64,000 nucleotides of DNA from Rhynchopus euleeides (GCA_963210315.1 OY723248.1:264727-328726), one strand, 5' to 3'. Positions 43,181-54,149 are shown, counted from the first letter of the stretch. The notes: a model not told the origin generated them from the sequence alone. A program made the numbers and translations.

Positions 43181-43424
43181 AATGGCTCGGGAGGTGGGTG
43201 GCTCGAACCTCCGGGAATCGTACTCCTTTCGCTTTGTTGTGGATGCCACCCTGTCCCAGCAACTGCAAGAAAGATATCCGGACTACTGTTTGTTGAGCAC
43301 ACACTCCCCCCACCTCAAAGCTGTGCTGGGGCCCTGTGAATGTGGGGCACGAAGGCGCTGATGACCCAAAAGATCCTAAAGCTTCAGTCGTACGATCTCC
43401 TTCGTTACTTCGCGACTTCCGCTG
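43180..43424 (+). repeat. dispersed repeat (SINE-like), copy 2
   Basis: Collinear with 35297-35500 over 43217-43424. Upstream it has GGTGGCTCGAACCTCC, which resembles the tRNA-type internal promoter B box (GGTTCGANTCC). No clear A box or poly-A/T tail is visible, so the SINE label is tentative. Confidence 0.55.
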
Positions 43425-45760
43425 CGGCAGCGGGCAGTGAAAAACACGAGGTGGGGGGGTGGTGGGGTGGTGGGGTGGTGGGGAGTATGAACGATACACG
43501 CATGCATTTTTAGTTTTGATTGTTTCGTTCACTACTTAATGTGCCCGACCCCATCACACACACACGGGCCGGCCAACCTCATGAGAAGGGGCGAGGGGGG
43601 TGGGGGGGGGGGGGGTCAAACGGTGATGTGTCGACGGATTCCACAACTCAAAACCCACACATGCAGGGGGGGGGGGGGGGGTGAGCGTTAGGATGCGGGG
43701 TGGATGGCAGCACTTCAGGCGGAGCAGCAAAGACAGTGCTTATTTTTCTGCAACTGCCCATGCCCGCCCTTGGCGAAAGGGAGCAGTCAAGCAGTAGCGT
43801 CGCCTTCGCTTTCTCTGCACACCCCCACAACCCCCCCCACCCCCTTCTGATTTGCTGATGCGTTGGTGCTTCCACAAAATTGATTGAATGGCCTTCTCCA
43901 GTTCACTCGCACCTCTCTTTCCTCAAAGAAACATGCAATTCTGGCAATGCTGCTGCCACACCCACAACGTCCCCTCCCCCCCCTCACCCTGGGTTGCGAA
44001 GAAGGGCGCCGGAACTGAACGACACCATATGCACGCAGAGGCGTCTGCATAAATAATTCAGGGGAGGGGCCGTGACTTAGGCACCCAAAAGCCGGTGAAG
44101 AATAAGCAGCTCGCCTTGATGTTTGTTGTATGTTGCCCAGTAAAACGTTGCCCCCTCACCCCCTGCGGTGTTTCTGAAATTGACAAGGGGGGAGGGGGCC
44201 ATGCTGGATTTGGACTTCGTTTGATGCGTTGATGTGTCCGCACACTGAAGCCATCACCTGGAGAAACAATGACATTTTCCATGCGAAGGCCCCGTGTGGA
44301 AAAAAAATGTGCTGGCACAGACCCACACACCCATCTTACGGTAAGATTTTATTTTGGTCGCACCAAGCTAACTCTGATGACCACCTCCACTCTACACACA
44401 CGAGATTTTTTTGAGAGTTGCGTTGCATCGCAGGTAACGGCGGCAGTGCAACCCCCCCCCCCTTGCAGAACACCACTAACGCAGCGGGTGTTTGTGAGAT
44501 GTTCTCACGAACCCCGACAATACTAACACCCTTTCGGTTCTCCCCCCCTTCCTTCAGATTCGCACCACACCTGTCACCACCAGTTTTGCATCGCTGCCAC
44601 ACGCACACACACAAGCCCATTGTGAGAAACATTAAACTCCCCGACAGCGAGAAGAAGGAACAGAGAACGAAACAGAGGGGCCGCCCCAACACCGCTGCTT
44701 GGCCGGTCACCCCTGGGAGGGCGCAGAGAATCTTGGAGAGGCGCACCCGTTGCTGGGTATCGCTGATCCAGGCTCCCTTGCTCCTGGTCATGCCTGCCGA
44801 GGCCTGCCAAGGGGAGGTTGTTGTATTGGGAGGCCGTAAATCCAACGGGAGGGCGGATCCTCGCCTGTGCTGTAGAATTTGCTCCGGCTGGCTGGGTGCA
44901 TCACCAGCCAGCGGCGCACTTCGTCCAACACTTGAGAGAGGCGTGAATCTGCAGTGGCGATGGCATCAAGAACAGGCTGCCCAGTGGGTTCTCAATGATG
45001 CTGCTGTTCACGCGAGTATGCAACAAAAGAAAGGGGGGGTGGGGGTGGGGGAGGGGGAGGCACGCATTTTCAGAAGGGAAGAAGACAGACAGAAGAAGGC
45101 AGACAGGAGACAGCCAGACTCTCGTGTCCCAGGACTCGGGATACCGCAGTGCGCACAGGGGGGCTGCGAGGAGAGAGGGATCTTCGATGCAGTGCTAGAA
45201 AAACGGCGTGTTTTTTGTGGTGATATTCCTCTGATTATTATGTAGTGGGAATCGCCGAACTTTGCCGAGTACTTGCGCCGATAGTGAAGACGTCCCAAAA
45301 TTTGAAAAATCTTGCGTTTTGGAGTCGTGCAGCCACAGCTCAGCAGAGCTGTCGCATTGCGCAGGAGGGCGCACGGATCTGCTGCAGGCCGTGCAAAACC
45401 CCTTCTCGTGTGTCGCCGAGAGAATGGTGTGAATGTAGACCATTGTGGACAGCCCACGTTGGCTATAGCCGGCGGTGCAAATTAACACCACTCACCGGCA
45501 TGCAGGCTGGGGGCTCCATTTACACTGGACGTACAGCAGGCGCATCAACGCATGGCGTGGAGGCAATGGGTGAAACGGGGAGAGGTGGGCAGAGCCAGCA
45601 ACACCATTTCGCATCTAATCGGATGAGAGGTGGAGTCGCCGTATCGGGGTGGGGTGAGGGGGGGGCTGCTTGCTTGTAACAGGAAGGAATGCCTAGCCCA
45701 GAAGCATCGAAAATATACAAATGACACACTTCAGGATCTGTCACCTGCTTGCATTGCACG
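43425..45760. other. intergenic, no gene firmly supported
   Basis: Poly-G tracts lie at 43592-43614 and 43666-43681. On the minus strand, about 44990-44815 reads QPVLDAIATADSRLSQVLDE and onward to FYSTGEDPPSRWIYGLP, which looks like protein. It has no start, partner exon or family that I can identify. A plus frame over 44418-45245 overlaps it antisense and is compositionally poor. Confidence 0.3.
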
Positions 45761-45777
45761 CATCCGCAGCAACCACA

Positions 45778-46044
45778 GCCATGGGACATCAGAGCGCCGT
45801 GCAGATGGTTTGGATCCAACGGAGTCTATTGCAGAAAGGCGAATATCGTCGTGGCATGTTATGTCCTGACGATTTCCACGCCGGAGCCATGCAAATAGGG
45901 CCTTCCTCGTGGTGCCAAAGCTGTATCAGATTAAACATATGTGATGCAGCTGGCGTTTGGGTCTTGAGCTGCACTTCAGATGATCAGAAGCAAAAACACA
46001 CCTTGAATGTATTGCACTACCACCATGGCTCTATCATTTCGTGA
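45778..46044 (+). CDS. small uncharacterised ORF, doubtful
   Basis: An 89-codon plus-strand frame beginning at an internal ATG (MGHQSAVQMVWIQRSLLQ). The composition is balanced, with a Cys/His-bearing middle (MLCPDDFHAG..., WCQSCIRLNICD) and the end ...LHYHHGSIIS. I recognise no family, start context or partner exon. It is the only plus-strand frame in this part with non-repetitive protein-like content, so it may be an exon fragment. Confidence 0.2.
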   Translation, partial: AMGHQSAVQMVWIQRSLLQKGEYRRGMLCPDDFHAGAMQIGPSSWCQSCIRLNICDAAGVWVLSCTSDDQKQKHTLNVLHYHHGSIIS

Positions 46045-46669
46045 TCATGAGGGGCAGCGTCTTCCACGCCACACTCACCCACACAGCAACCTCACTAACA
46101 AGCGGCGTGTTCAATAACAAGCACCCGCCTGCTATTCAGGTGCACGCTTGTTATAAAATAAACATGCTCGGCTAGCCTAGCCTAGTCTAGGTAACATGCA
46201 TGCCTACTTGTTAGTGGGGGGGGGGGGGGGACTAGTGCACCGTGGAGTTGTGACGACTCGGGGGGGCCGCCCCCTCACCCCCGCCGCTGCCAGCGCAAAC
46301 TCCCCGCATGAATTCGTGCTGCAAATGCAACTGAGGTTCATGCAAGAAATCCGAACAGGGAGGTGAAACGAAAAGGGATAAACAGAAATCAAAGCAGGAG
46401 GGGGGGGGGTTCGCTGATTTCGCACGATATTTTTTTTAAATCAATATGATGCCCCCCCTGCGACACAGAATGCCATCACATGTGATGTGCCGAGAATGCC
46501 CACCGGGGGCGGGGCGGGGGGGGAAGGTCTTCTCCACGCGTTATTTTGTTGAGTTATTTGCTGATTGTTTTGAGTAGAGAGCCACACAGCACACACCCCA
46601 CCCCACCCCACCACACATACCGACGGACGCATCCCCCACACAACACCACGAGATGCGTCCGCCCCCCCC

Positions 46670-47480
46670 CCCCCTAGGCAGAGACCCCGATAAGAATCCG
46701 ACCCCCTGACCCCACCCGACCCCCGACCCCCTCTTATAAAGACCCCCCCCCCCCAAATATCTGGGAAAAACCCTGGGTTTTTCCCGAGGAAACGCGGGTT
46801 TCTCCCTCTGTTGCATTGTTTGGACTCCGTGCGGATCGTAGTGGGGTCACTTTGTTGATGTAGGTGCCACACAACACCCCTGAAATGCAGAGGTGGTCCT
46901 CGTCGAGAATGGGGGTCGGAAACCCGGGGGTCGGAATTGAGGGGTCGGATATGGGGGTCAGAGGGGGCCGGCCCCCCTCCCGACCCCCCATTGTTCTCGG
47001 GGGTCGGAATACGGGGGGTCGGAGGGGTCGGAAGGGGGTCTGAAAATGGGGGTCTGAAACTTGGGGGTCGGAACTTTTGCACTATTTCTCAGGGGTCGGA
47101 AAATGGGGGGTTGCAAACTTGGGGGATCGGAGTATGAGGGGTCGGCCCCCCTCCCGACCCCCTCCGACCCCCCCACACAGGGTTTGCAAAACCCCGTCCT
47201 TTTGAATATTTGGGACTACTGGGTCATTTCGTGGATAGAAGTACCAAGCTTCACTCATGAAATGTGGGTCTGGTCCAGGGATAGTCGTGGGAGGAGATGC
47301 CACCCTACCCACCCACCCAGCGGCACCCTCCCCGACCCCCTCCTCGGGTTTTTCAAAAACCCGTTCTTTTGAATGTTTGGAGTTTGTGCGGATCGCAGTG
47401 GGGTCATTCTGGCCATGGGGTGCCTATGAACACCCCTTATTGGTGGTCCCCATTCAGGCAAATTCCTCAAGGCGACCCCC
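46670..47480. repeat. three diverged copies of a ~100-bp motif in GGGGTCGG-rich DNA
   Basis: Copies at about 46775-46905, 47185-47280 and 47345-47450 share a short inverted GGGTTTTTC.AAAAACCC-like start. They then share TTTGAAT.TTTGGA, GTGCGGATCG.AGTGGGGTCA and a GGTGGTCC-type end. They are embedded in CCGACCCCC/GGGGGTCGG clusters in both orientations. Confidence 0.55.
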
Positions 47481-47534
47481 TCGGACCCCCTCCCGACCCC
47501 CGACCCCTGACCCCCTCTTATCGGGGTCTATGCC

Positions 47535-49092
47535 CCTAGGGGTGGGGAAAAGCTTATCGGAGTCTAGGCCCCTAGGGGTGGGGAAAAGCTGTTCAAAAAC
47601 GCATTTTTGAGGTACCCCCAGAACACCCCAAAAGTGCATAAAACCCCCACAAACCGACCCAAAACCCTCCGGAAACGTGTTTTTGGGGTGTTTCGCACGT
47701 GTTTGGCTTGATTTTTTGGCACTATACCGAAAGTTGAAAAGGTGGCCACCTTCCCGTACCTGGGCCTGGCCACCTTCGGGGCCTTGAACACACGCAGATG
47801 CCGTGCACACCGCCGGATGGGCAGGTGGGCCCAGCAGGAAGCACAGTTCTTCGTGGTGCTTATTCTGGGGCTGAAGACAGTCATTTGCAAGGTGGGAGGC
47901 AGTTGCCTGCTCCAAAAACGCTCTCAGTCCAGCGGCTGCACCCCAACCCCCAGAAGGGCGTTTCTGCTGGCCCTGGGCAAGGCTGTGCCTGGCCTATCAG
48001 GGAGCGGCAGGCGGTGGACAGCGCAGGTTTGTCTGACGCCTGAATTGTGAGCACAGGCGGTATCCTCACCGTGCCAGATGGATGCTTGCCTCGGCAAGCA
48101 TTACAACTGCTGACCACGAATCGTCAGCAAGTACTGCAGTACACCAAGCTGGCCTGTCTGTAGCAGATAGATGTGCTCCACAGAAGTAGAAGCACACGAC
48201 AGAGGCTGCTGATTCAATACTCGGTGAGGAGATACTGATGCGATTGCATCACTGCACAAGGCCCTATCATCCGCCACAGTGTCCACCACTTTCACCGGTG
48301 TCTAAGTACAAGCTAAGCTCTGTGCGCAGTCTCGGGGGTCCTCAGCCCGGGTGCGAACGTCAGGTGAGGCGCAAGTCAGGCAAGTATGCCTGGATTCTGC
48401 AGTCAGCGTCGAACGTACGAGGAATGGCGAGATGATTTCCTAGTTGCTGTTGAAGACGGAGACTTGCACAGCCCCGAGAGCACAACCCTCGATGTGCTGC
48501 TCGACCCCAGAAGTACACCGCGTGCCGCGTCTGCTATTCTTTCTTTCCAGCAGCAATGCAGCACATGAAACGTGGTCACCATATTAAACCTGCGCATGGC
48601 AGGGCAGTGTCTCACCGGATCATCGGGAGGGGTGTACAACGACTTGCAGGGCTGGCTCAAGTCGATGAGGAACTTCTGTGCACCTCCTTCCCTGGAGACC
48701 ACCAAATGGCACGGCACCACTGGGGCCCCGAAACCACCCACTATTTGGCGCCAATCACGAGGGGCTGCTCAAACAATAGCTTTCTGAGTGCCTCGGGTCA
48801 GCCAATATGTGTCCCCGTACCCTCCTGGCGCTCAGAAGTCGTGTTTCAGTGATGTTTCCGTGCCCAGGGGATAATGTGTCTCTCTCCTGGCCACCCCCAG
48901 GTACGGGAAGGTGGCCACCCCAAAAATACGGTCAAAAAATCCCACCAAACACCCCAACACATCATTTTTTTGGGGTTCCGGACCGGTTCTGGGTGGGTTT
49001 CATGGTTTTTGGGGGTCTCTGGGATGTTGTGCAAAAAAATGCAAAATTTACGCTTTTTGGGGGTTTTTCCCCACCCCTACCCCCCCCCCCCC
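47535..49092. mobile_element. fold-back element with ~230-bp diverged inverted arms
   Basis: The left arm (47535-47785) and right arm (48885-49092) are inverted copies. GGCCA...CCCAGGTACGGGAAGG then GTGGCCACC occurs at 48885-48920 and, reversed, at 47742-47780. ACACCCCAA...GTTTTGGGT.GGTTT and a TTTTTCCCCACCCCTA end also match. The left end carries an extra tandem copy of TAGGGGTGGGGAAAAGC. The 1.1 kb interior (47790-48880) has short protein-like stretches on both strands (for example NCASCWAHLPIRRCARHLRV on minus) but no recognised gene. The superfamily is unknown. Confidence 0.5.
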
Positions 49093-49600
49093 GGGGCGTG
49101 AAAGGGGGTGTGAGAAGCGGGGAAGGAGGAAAGGAATAGGTGATGACAGAAGCGAATCTTAGTAATAATGAAGGATCTCTGGGCTTGGGGGATTGGGGGG
49201 GAGGGGCGATGCGGGGGCGGAGGGGGGGGGGGTGAGAGAGAACAGGTGCGGGGGGTGGGGAGGAGGAGGGGGGGGGGGGGTTGTGGAGGCAGGGGACGGA
49301 TACCGCACCCCACCCCCCCCCCCCCCCACACACACACACACACCCCACTCCGGAACGACGCAGACATTTTCAAAACAGAACCCCTTGACACTCTTCCACC
49401 CCACCCCCTCCCCAAACCGTGGTGCGCGGCACCGACAGACCACAGCAGCACTCCCCAAAACAGGGGAAGATACACACCTCTCTGCACCCTTGACACCGAC
49501 CTATCGCCTCTACCCACACACCCTGGCACACCGAGCTTGGCATAGGAACTGATGATGGAAGTTCCATTCCTGCAGCTGGGTGTGGGAGGGGCTCGCAGTG
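49093..49600. other. G-rich and C-rich spacer
   Basis: Runs of G (49195-49280) and C (49312-49326) followed by a CA repeat. No gene is seen; it is the 3' flank of the membrane-protein gene that follows. Confidence 0.45.
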
Positions 49601-50107
49601 TTATCCACCGTAGCGTTTGGAGCCAAAGCGGCACGCCGCGAGGACAGCTGTGAAGAGGGCGCATGACGCAGTCGCGATGAGGACGGTGAAATACAGGAGG
49701 TTTTGGTTGGTCGTCGCATCCAGGCCGGTTGAGTCGATCCGCTCGTAAACATGGCGGAGGATGGCGGCACTCAGGATCAGGCCGAGGGTCAGCAGCGAGA
49801 CAGCAATGAGGTGGATGCTGAGGGCGGCGCACTGCGTTGCCTGCACCTTGGTGTTCACACACCCGAAGACAAGAAGGATGAGGCCCGCAAGGAGCACGAC
49901 GGCACCCCCGCCGAAGAGCAGGAGCGAGGCTCCGTTAAGCCAGAACAGCGCGAGGAAGAGAAACTCCCCGAGCGACACAGCGTAGAAGCCGTAGCGGAAG
50001 CAGAGCAGGCTCCACCGGAAGGCCATGGCCAAGGAGGGGTCCACCTTGTTGTCGTCTTTGTAGGGGCACTCGGGGTCCTCCAGCTCGGGGGTCATCGCGG
50101 TGACCAT
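49601..50107 (-). CDS. four-helix membrane protein, unknown family
   Basis: The ATG at 50107 opens MVTAMTPELE and the frame encodes 168 residues; the frame is open further upstream with no ATG. After an acidic/polar N terminus (about 25 residues) come four hydrophobic segments: about 32-55 (RYGFYAVSLGEFLFLALFWLNGASL), 56-75 (LLFGGGAVVLLAGLILLVFG), 85-107 (ALSIHLIAVSLLTLGLILSAAIL) and 128-150 (LYFTVLIATASCALFTAVLAA). The tail is short and basic (RFGSKRYGG). I do not recognise the family; it could be a tetraspan-type small membrane protein. The layout (short polar ends, tightly spaced helices) recalls the protein at 274-934, but I see no clear sequence match. Confidence 0.6.
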   Translation of the reverse strand: MVTAMTPELEDPECPYKDDNKVDPSLAMAFRWSLLCFRYGFYAVSLGEFLFLALFWLNGASLLLFGGGAVVLLAGLILLVFGCVNTKVQATQCAALSIHLIAVSLLTLGLILSAAILRHVYERIDSTGLDATTNQNLLYFTVLIATASCALFTAVLAACRFGSKRYGG

Positions 50108-50504
50108 GGTGCCCGGTTGGGCGGCTGGGGGTTGCGACTTTGTGCGGAACACCCCGGCGGCTGTGGGATCTAGCAGCAAAGGATGATACCCCCGGCCCCG
50201 CAGCGGAGATGGGCTATGAAAGATCCGGCGTCGCAGGATGCGGCGGGAGGGGAATGGGTCGTGGGGGGGTCGCGCGCAAGTCAGGGAGTGGTGGTGGGGG
50301 GAGCGCGGTGGGGTGTGTGTGGCGTAGCTGGGAGGAGGCGCGTCTTGGCAACGGCTACTGCAGGAGGGTGTGTGTGTGTGTGGGGGGCGGTGGTGGGGCT
50401 GGGGGAGGCAGGGGGTCTGTGGGGTGGAGCATGGCTTGTCCAGAAGGCGGGAGATGGTGATGCGACAATGGGGAGGGGGGTAGGTAGGGTGGGGGTGGGG
50501 GGAA
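50108..50504. other. spacer with G/T repeats
   Basis: A GT/GGG-rich spacer between the membrane-protein gene and the first carboxypeptidase unit, with a (GT)n at 50369-50381. No gene. Confidence 0.45.
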
Positions 50505-52895
50505 GAGAGCTTGCTTCCGGGGTGTTAGCGTACATTTAGCAGCTTTGGAACACACTGCCTGCCGTCAGATGGAAGCGCCCCACACTCGGGAGTCCAGAGG
50601 CCGCGCTGCCTTGGAGTCAGCAGACACAGCAGACAAGGGATCATTCGGGCATAGGCTAAGGGGCACAGGGCGGCACAGCGCAAGAAGCACAAAAAACACA
50701 AAAGTCACAATAGAACACAACGACATCACTCGCTGCTGCACAAGGATCTGCTGCACAATAGAACACGCTGGGCGTGCAGCAGGCCACGGCAGCTGGGCCC
50801 ACACTGGGCGACGTTGGGCGGGCACGCCACCCTCCCACCCTTGCGTGCCTCACATCCCACACATGCTCGCAGCGGCGGTGGTGCGGCTGCGGGGGTGAGG
50901 CGCGGTGCGTGCCGTTGCAGGCACCACGTCACTCACACACCCGTGCCGGTGGTGCCGCTGTGTGCATTCGGGTGAAGGCTAAGGTTCAGGCTGAGGCTGA
51001 GGCTGAGGCTAAGGATGGGGCTTGGGCTCACACCCGTGCCACACCCATGCCGACACCTGCACCTGCACCTGCACCGTCACCCTCGGTGTCTTCACGCTCA
51101 GTACGTGCCCTCCAGGAAGCGGGTGAAGAAGGTCAGCGAGGCGTCGGGCTGGAAGGTGGGGACCATGTGGCCAGCCAGACGGATCGTCAGGAAGGAGAAG
51201 TCCTTCGTGTACTGGGTCAGGTACCCGGCGGGGACACCCTCGCTGGCGTACCACGGGTGCCACGCCTTCGTCTCCTCCACAATCCCGGACTTCGCCATGG
51301 CGGTGGTCCACTCCTCGTTCCCCTTGTACGGCACGCACGCGTCCGCGTCACCGTTGTAGATCAGGATGCGGATCTTCCCGATCAGCTGCGGGTACACCGT
51401 CACCGAGGCAGGGCCGCTCAGGTCGTAGTCGAACTTGCACACACCCGGCCCCTTCGTCAGGTGCAGGGCCTGCTGCACGTCCGTGCGCAGGAAGTACTTC
51501 TCCTGCGCAGCACCCCCGCCGCACGACCAGTCGTACCCGCCCTCGAGCGCGTTCAGCAGACGCTGGCCCTCAGCGGGGCGGTGCAGGTAGCTCGTCAGGT
51601 GCTGCTTCAGCCAGCGCTTCGTCTTCCCGGCGCGCTCCAGCCACGCGTCGTTCTGCGGGCAGTTGTCGTAGATGTTGTAGATGTTGTACGACCCCACAGC
51701 CTTGTCCATCCCGTCCAGAAGGGTCTCGCACTCCTTCGCCGACGTGTCGGGGAACTTGCACGCAGCGTAGATCTCGTTGTACATCTTCTTCGAGATCAGG
51801 TCCTTCCCGTAGAACATCTCAACGTTGTTCTGGTCCTCGTTGTACCCGTTGCACACCACGCTGTTGGCGGACCCGCCCCAGCACCCGTTGCCCACAGCAA
51901 TCCCCTTCAGGTTCGACAGAATCCCGTTCGTCAGGATGTAGTTCGCGATGTTGGGGAGGTACTGCCCGGCGTACGACTCACCCGTCAGGTACAGGTCGTT
52001 GTTGGCGTACTCGGGGAACACGCGGAAGAACTCCTCCAGGGTCTTGGCGTACGCCTCACCCTGGTTCGTGTCGTTCCAACGGCACGTGCGTGCCGGCTGG
52101 CTCCCCTCGTAGCAGATCGAGAACCCGGCGTTCTCACCAGACCCCGCAGGGCTCTCCAGGTACAGCATGTTCGCCACCTTGTTCCATGCAAAGTCGTTGA
52201 CGTACGTCGCCGACCCGTTCGTCTGGAAGTACCCCATCTCCGTGAAGGCGCCGTACAGCGACGACCCACCCGGCCCGCCCTGGTGCCACGTCGCCACAGG
52301 TGCCTTGGCCGCGTTCGTCTGCGCCTCGTGGAACTCGTAGTGGATGTCCAGCTTGTCGTACCCGGCAATGGGGCCCTGCACAGTCAGGTACCCGGAGTAC
52401 ACCTTGAACGGCGCCTTCTCAAACCCAGGCAGCTGCTCCACCAGGTCAGCCGCCGGGGCGGCCATCGCGCTGTGGTTGTGTTGTGTTGTAAGTTGTTGAG
52501 TTGAGTTGAGTAACCCAAAGACACACACCCACACGTTCATATGTTTGTGTTGCTGGAGGGCGCACCAAGTGGACACCGATGCCAACACCACTGTGTGACA
52601 CACCCACACCACACGCAATGACACACAACAAGCACAGCAAGCACATGCATACCAGGCCACCAGGCCCGCAACCGCGGCAACACGACGCATTGTTCCTCTT
52701 CTCTGCAAGTCACCTGCAAGGAATGTGTGTCCGCCTGCACAACCAAGCCCCTCCCAACCCACAGCAAACCTGCGAAGCACCACACACGGGGCGGGCTCGG
52801 TGGGGCACCGACAAGGGTGATGTGCACTGGGCAGGAGGGGGGGCGGGCGGCATGGGGCACCTCCCCGCAACACCTAATGGTCTTGCCGCCCTGGC
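50505..52895. repeat. segmental duplication unit A
   Basis: Begins near GAGCTTGCTTCCGGGGTGTT and includes about 590 bp of conserved 3' flank, the carboxypeptidase gene, and 5' flank up to GGTCTTGCCGCCCTGG. The whole unit is almost identical to units at 55964 and 60437. It matches unit C 5' as far as 52895/62807, further than unit B. It has four GAGGCT-type hexamers near 51000; B and C have fewer. Confidence 0.9.
51098..52690 (-). CDS. secreted serine carboxypeptidase (S10), copy A
   Basis: Exon 1 is 52690..52653 (38 nt) and exon 2 is 52469..51098, with a 183-bp GT...AG intron; 469 residues. Joining the exons gives the signal peptide MRRVAAVAGLVACA followed by MAAPAADLV; without exon 1 the enzyme would lack one. 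Family S10 serine carboxypeptidases remove C-terminal residues in vacuole, lysosome or secretory space. Visible: the HQGGPGGSS oxyanion motif (about 75-83), catalytic Ser178 in GESYAGQY, Asp387 in YNGDADACVPY, His447 in AGHMVPTFQP, paired cysteines and Asn-x-Ser/Thr sites (TNGSA, WNDTN). Length is normal for the family. It differs from copies B and C at one residue I can see (Asn instead of Thr in KKMYNEIYA). Confidence 0.9.
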   Translation of the reverse strand: MRRVAAVAGLVAWYACACCACCVSLRVVWVCHTVVLASVSTWCALQQHKHMNVWVCVFGLLNSTQQLTTQHNHSAMAAPAADLVEQLPGFEKAPFKVYSGYLTVQGPIAGYDKLDIHYEFHEAQTNAAKAPVATWHQGGPGGSSLYGAFTEMGYFQTNGSATYVNDFAWNKVANMLYLESPAGSGENAGFSICYEGSQPARTCRWNDTNQGEAYAKTLEEFFRVFPEYANNDLYLTGESYAGQYLPNIANYILTNGILSNLKGIAVGNGCWGGSANSVVCNGYNEDQNNVEMFYGKDLISKKMYNEIYAACKFPDTSAKECETLLDGMDKAVGSYNIYNIYDNCPQNDAWLERAGKTKRWLKQHLTSYLHRPAEGQRLLNALEGGYDWSCGGGAAQEKYFLRTDVQQALHLTKGPGVCKFDYDLSGPASVTVYPQLIGKIRILIYNGDADACVPYKGNEEWTTAMAKSGIVEETKAWHPWYASEGVPAGYLTQYTKDFSFLTIRLAGHMVPTFQPDASLTFFTRFLEGTY

Positions 52896-53549
52896 TGCGC
52901 TACTTCGCAACCTCTGCCCCGCTTTGTTCAGCCCAGCTCGAGGGAGACCACCACTGGTGCCACCCCTACCTGGGAGGCACCAGACAGAACTCAGTTGCGG
53001 TGGCAATACAGAGGGAGAGTCCCCACTGCGCGTGTCAGCACGGTTACCCCCCACCTCCTCTGGGCCAGACGAACTCAACACAAGGAAAAGAGAAAGAGAA
53101 GACTTTCGGCAACGCCACCGGGTGACCACAAGACCATGACGCAGCAGCCCCGCTCACGGGAGGTTGCTCCGAACCATGAACTCAAAAATATTTTCAATCG
53201 TTCAAGATGGCATGTGTACACATGCTTCAAAGTGCCCGACCACGTCACGTTCACCAACTACATGTTGGTGGGCGGCTGCCCACCAACCCATCATCACCCA
53301 CCCCAGGGAGGGTAGTCCCGGAACCTGGACTCACACTCTACAGGAAGTCTGACAGACTGTAATCCGCCTGACAAGCACCTTCTTTGGGGAAGCAAATTTA
53401 TCAACTGAGGGGTCTTCGGGGTGGAGGGGGTGGGGCGGTGAACAGGAACAGGCAGCCCAGGGAGCGGTGTGCGTGCAGGCAAGCATGCACATCCCGCACC
53501 ATGCAGCGGCACCTGCCTCTGACGTGTGCTGGCACGTGCTGTTGGGGTG
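52896..53549. other. spacer, no gene supported
   Basis: Unique sequence between carboxypeptidase unit A and the orphan PARP exon. Frames are short or antisense-biased. Confidence 0.4.
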
Positions 53550-53689
53550 TCAGGCGCACTGCGGGTTCTCGACACCCACACGCCGCACCCTCAGCACATA
53601 CTCGGGGAACACGCTGGTCCTGTCGAACACCACAAACTCGCGGGGGATGTGTGGCACCTCGGCAACAACACTGTCCGCCACACGGTTTC
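53550..53689 (-). pseudogene. orphan C-terminal exon of a PARP-type ADP-ribosyltransferase
   Basis: The stop is at 53550-53552. A TGCAG acceptor at 53690-53691 precedes the exon, which reads NRVADSVVAEVPHIPREFVV then FDRTSVFPEYVLRVRRVGVENPQCA. The last strands of PARP catalytic domains read roughly N-E-(Y/F)-(I/V)-V-(Y/F)-D..Q(V)..P.Y, with the catalytic Glu in that E. The corresponding Glu is present here (REFVVFD). I find no upstream exon with the NAD-binding His or Tyr motifs before the next gene at 54150, so this is most likely a remnant left by the local rearrangements. A distant, unrecognised partner exon is the alternative. Confidence 0.5.
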
Positions 53690-54149
53690 CTGCACCACAA
53701 TGTGGGTGCGCGCGTGGTCCAATGACCCACCACATGCAGGCAGACACAAACCAAGTGACATGGTACCATGTCGCTTGGTACAACCTGCATCTGCAGAAGG
53801 CAGAACGAAAGCAACTGCACACACCCCCTCTCCCCCCTTCCCCCCCCCTCCGACACCAACCCTCAAGCGAATCTACAGAGGCTACGCATCCCCGCCGTGT
53901 TCCAGCAATACCCTCCCAGTTGACACCCACCCCACCCCCACACTTTGTCTCACACTGGGGTGGGGAGGGGAGGGGGGCAGTGTGCCACACAGCTCACACA
54001 AACAGAGAACCCAAGTCACCGTCCTCCAGCAACAGCAGGAACAGCAGCAGAGCCGTGCTGGCCGCCTGGCACAGTCTTTTCCGATATTTCGCTGTGTGGA
54101 ACCATTTCTGCCCCCTTGTCCCCAGGGAGTTTCAGAGGGCACCTGCCTG

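Noticed and set aside
43180-43220. tRNA gene
   Set aside because: Only a B-box-like GGCTCGAACCTCC is present; no cloverleaf, acceptor stem or A box could be drawn. The same holds for GGGTTCGACC at 29875 and GGGTTCGATG at 20170.
44418-45245. Plus-strand 275-codon frame as a gene
   Set aside because: Pro/Arg/Gly-biased, includes poly-G-derived Gly/Val runs, no domain, and it overlaps antisense protein-like sequence.
50774-52504. Plus-strand frames of 480-576 codons antisense to the carboxypeptidases (also near 56502 and 60960)
   Set aside because: Exact antisense shadows of a strongly biased GC-rich coding sequence; composition is Val/Arg/His-rich with no domain.
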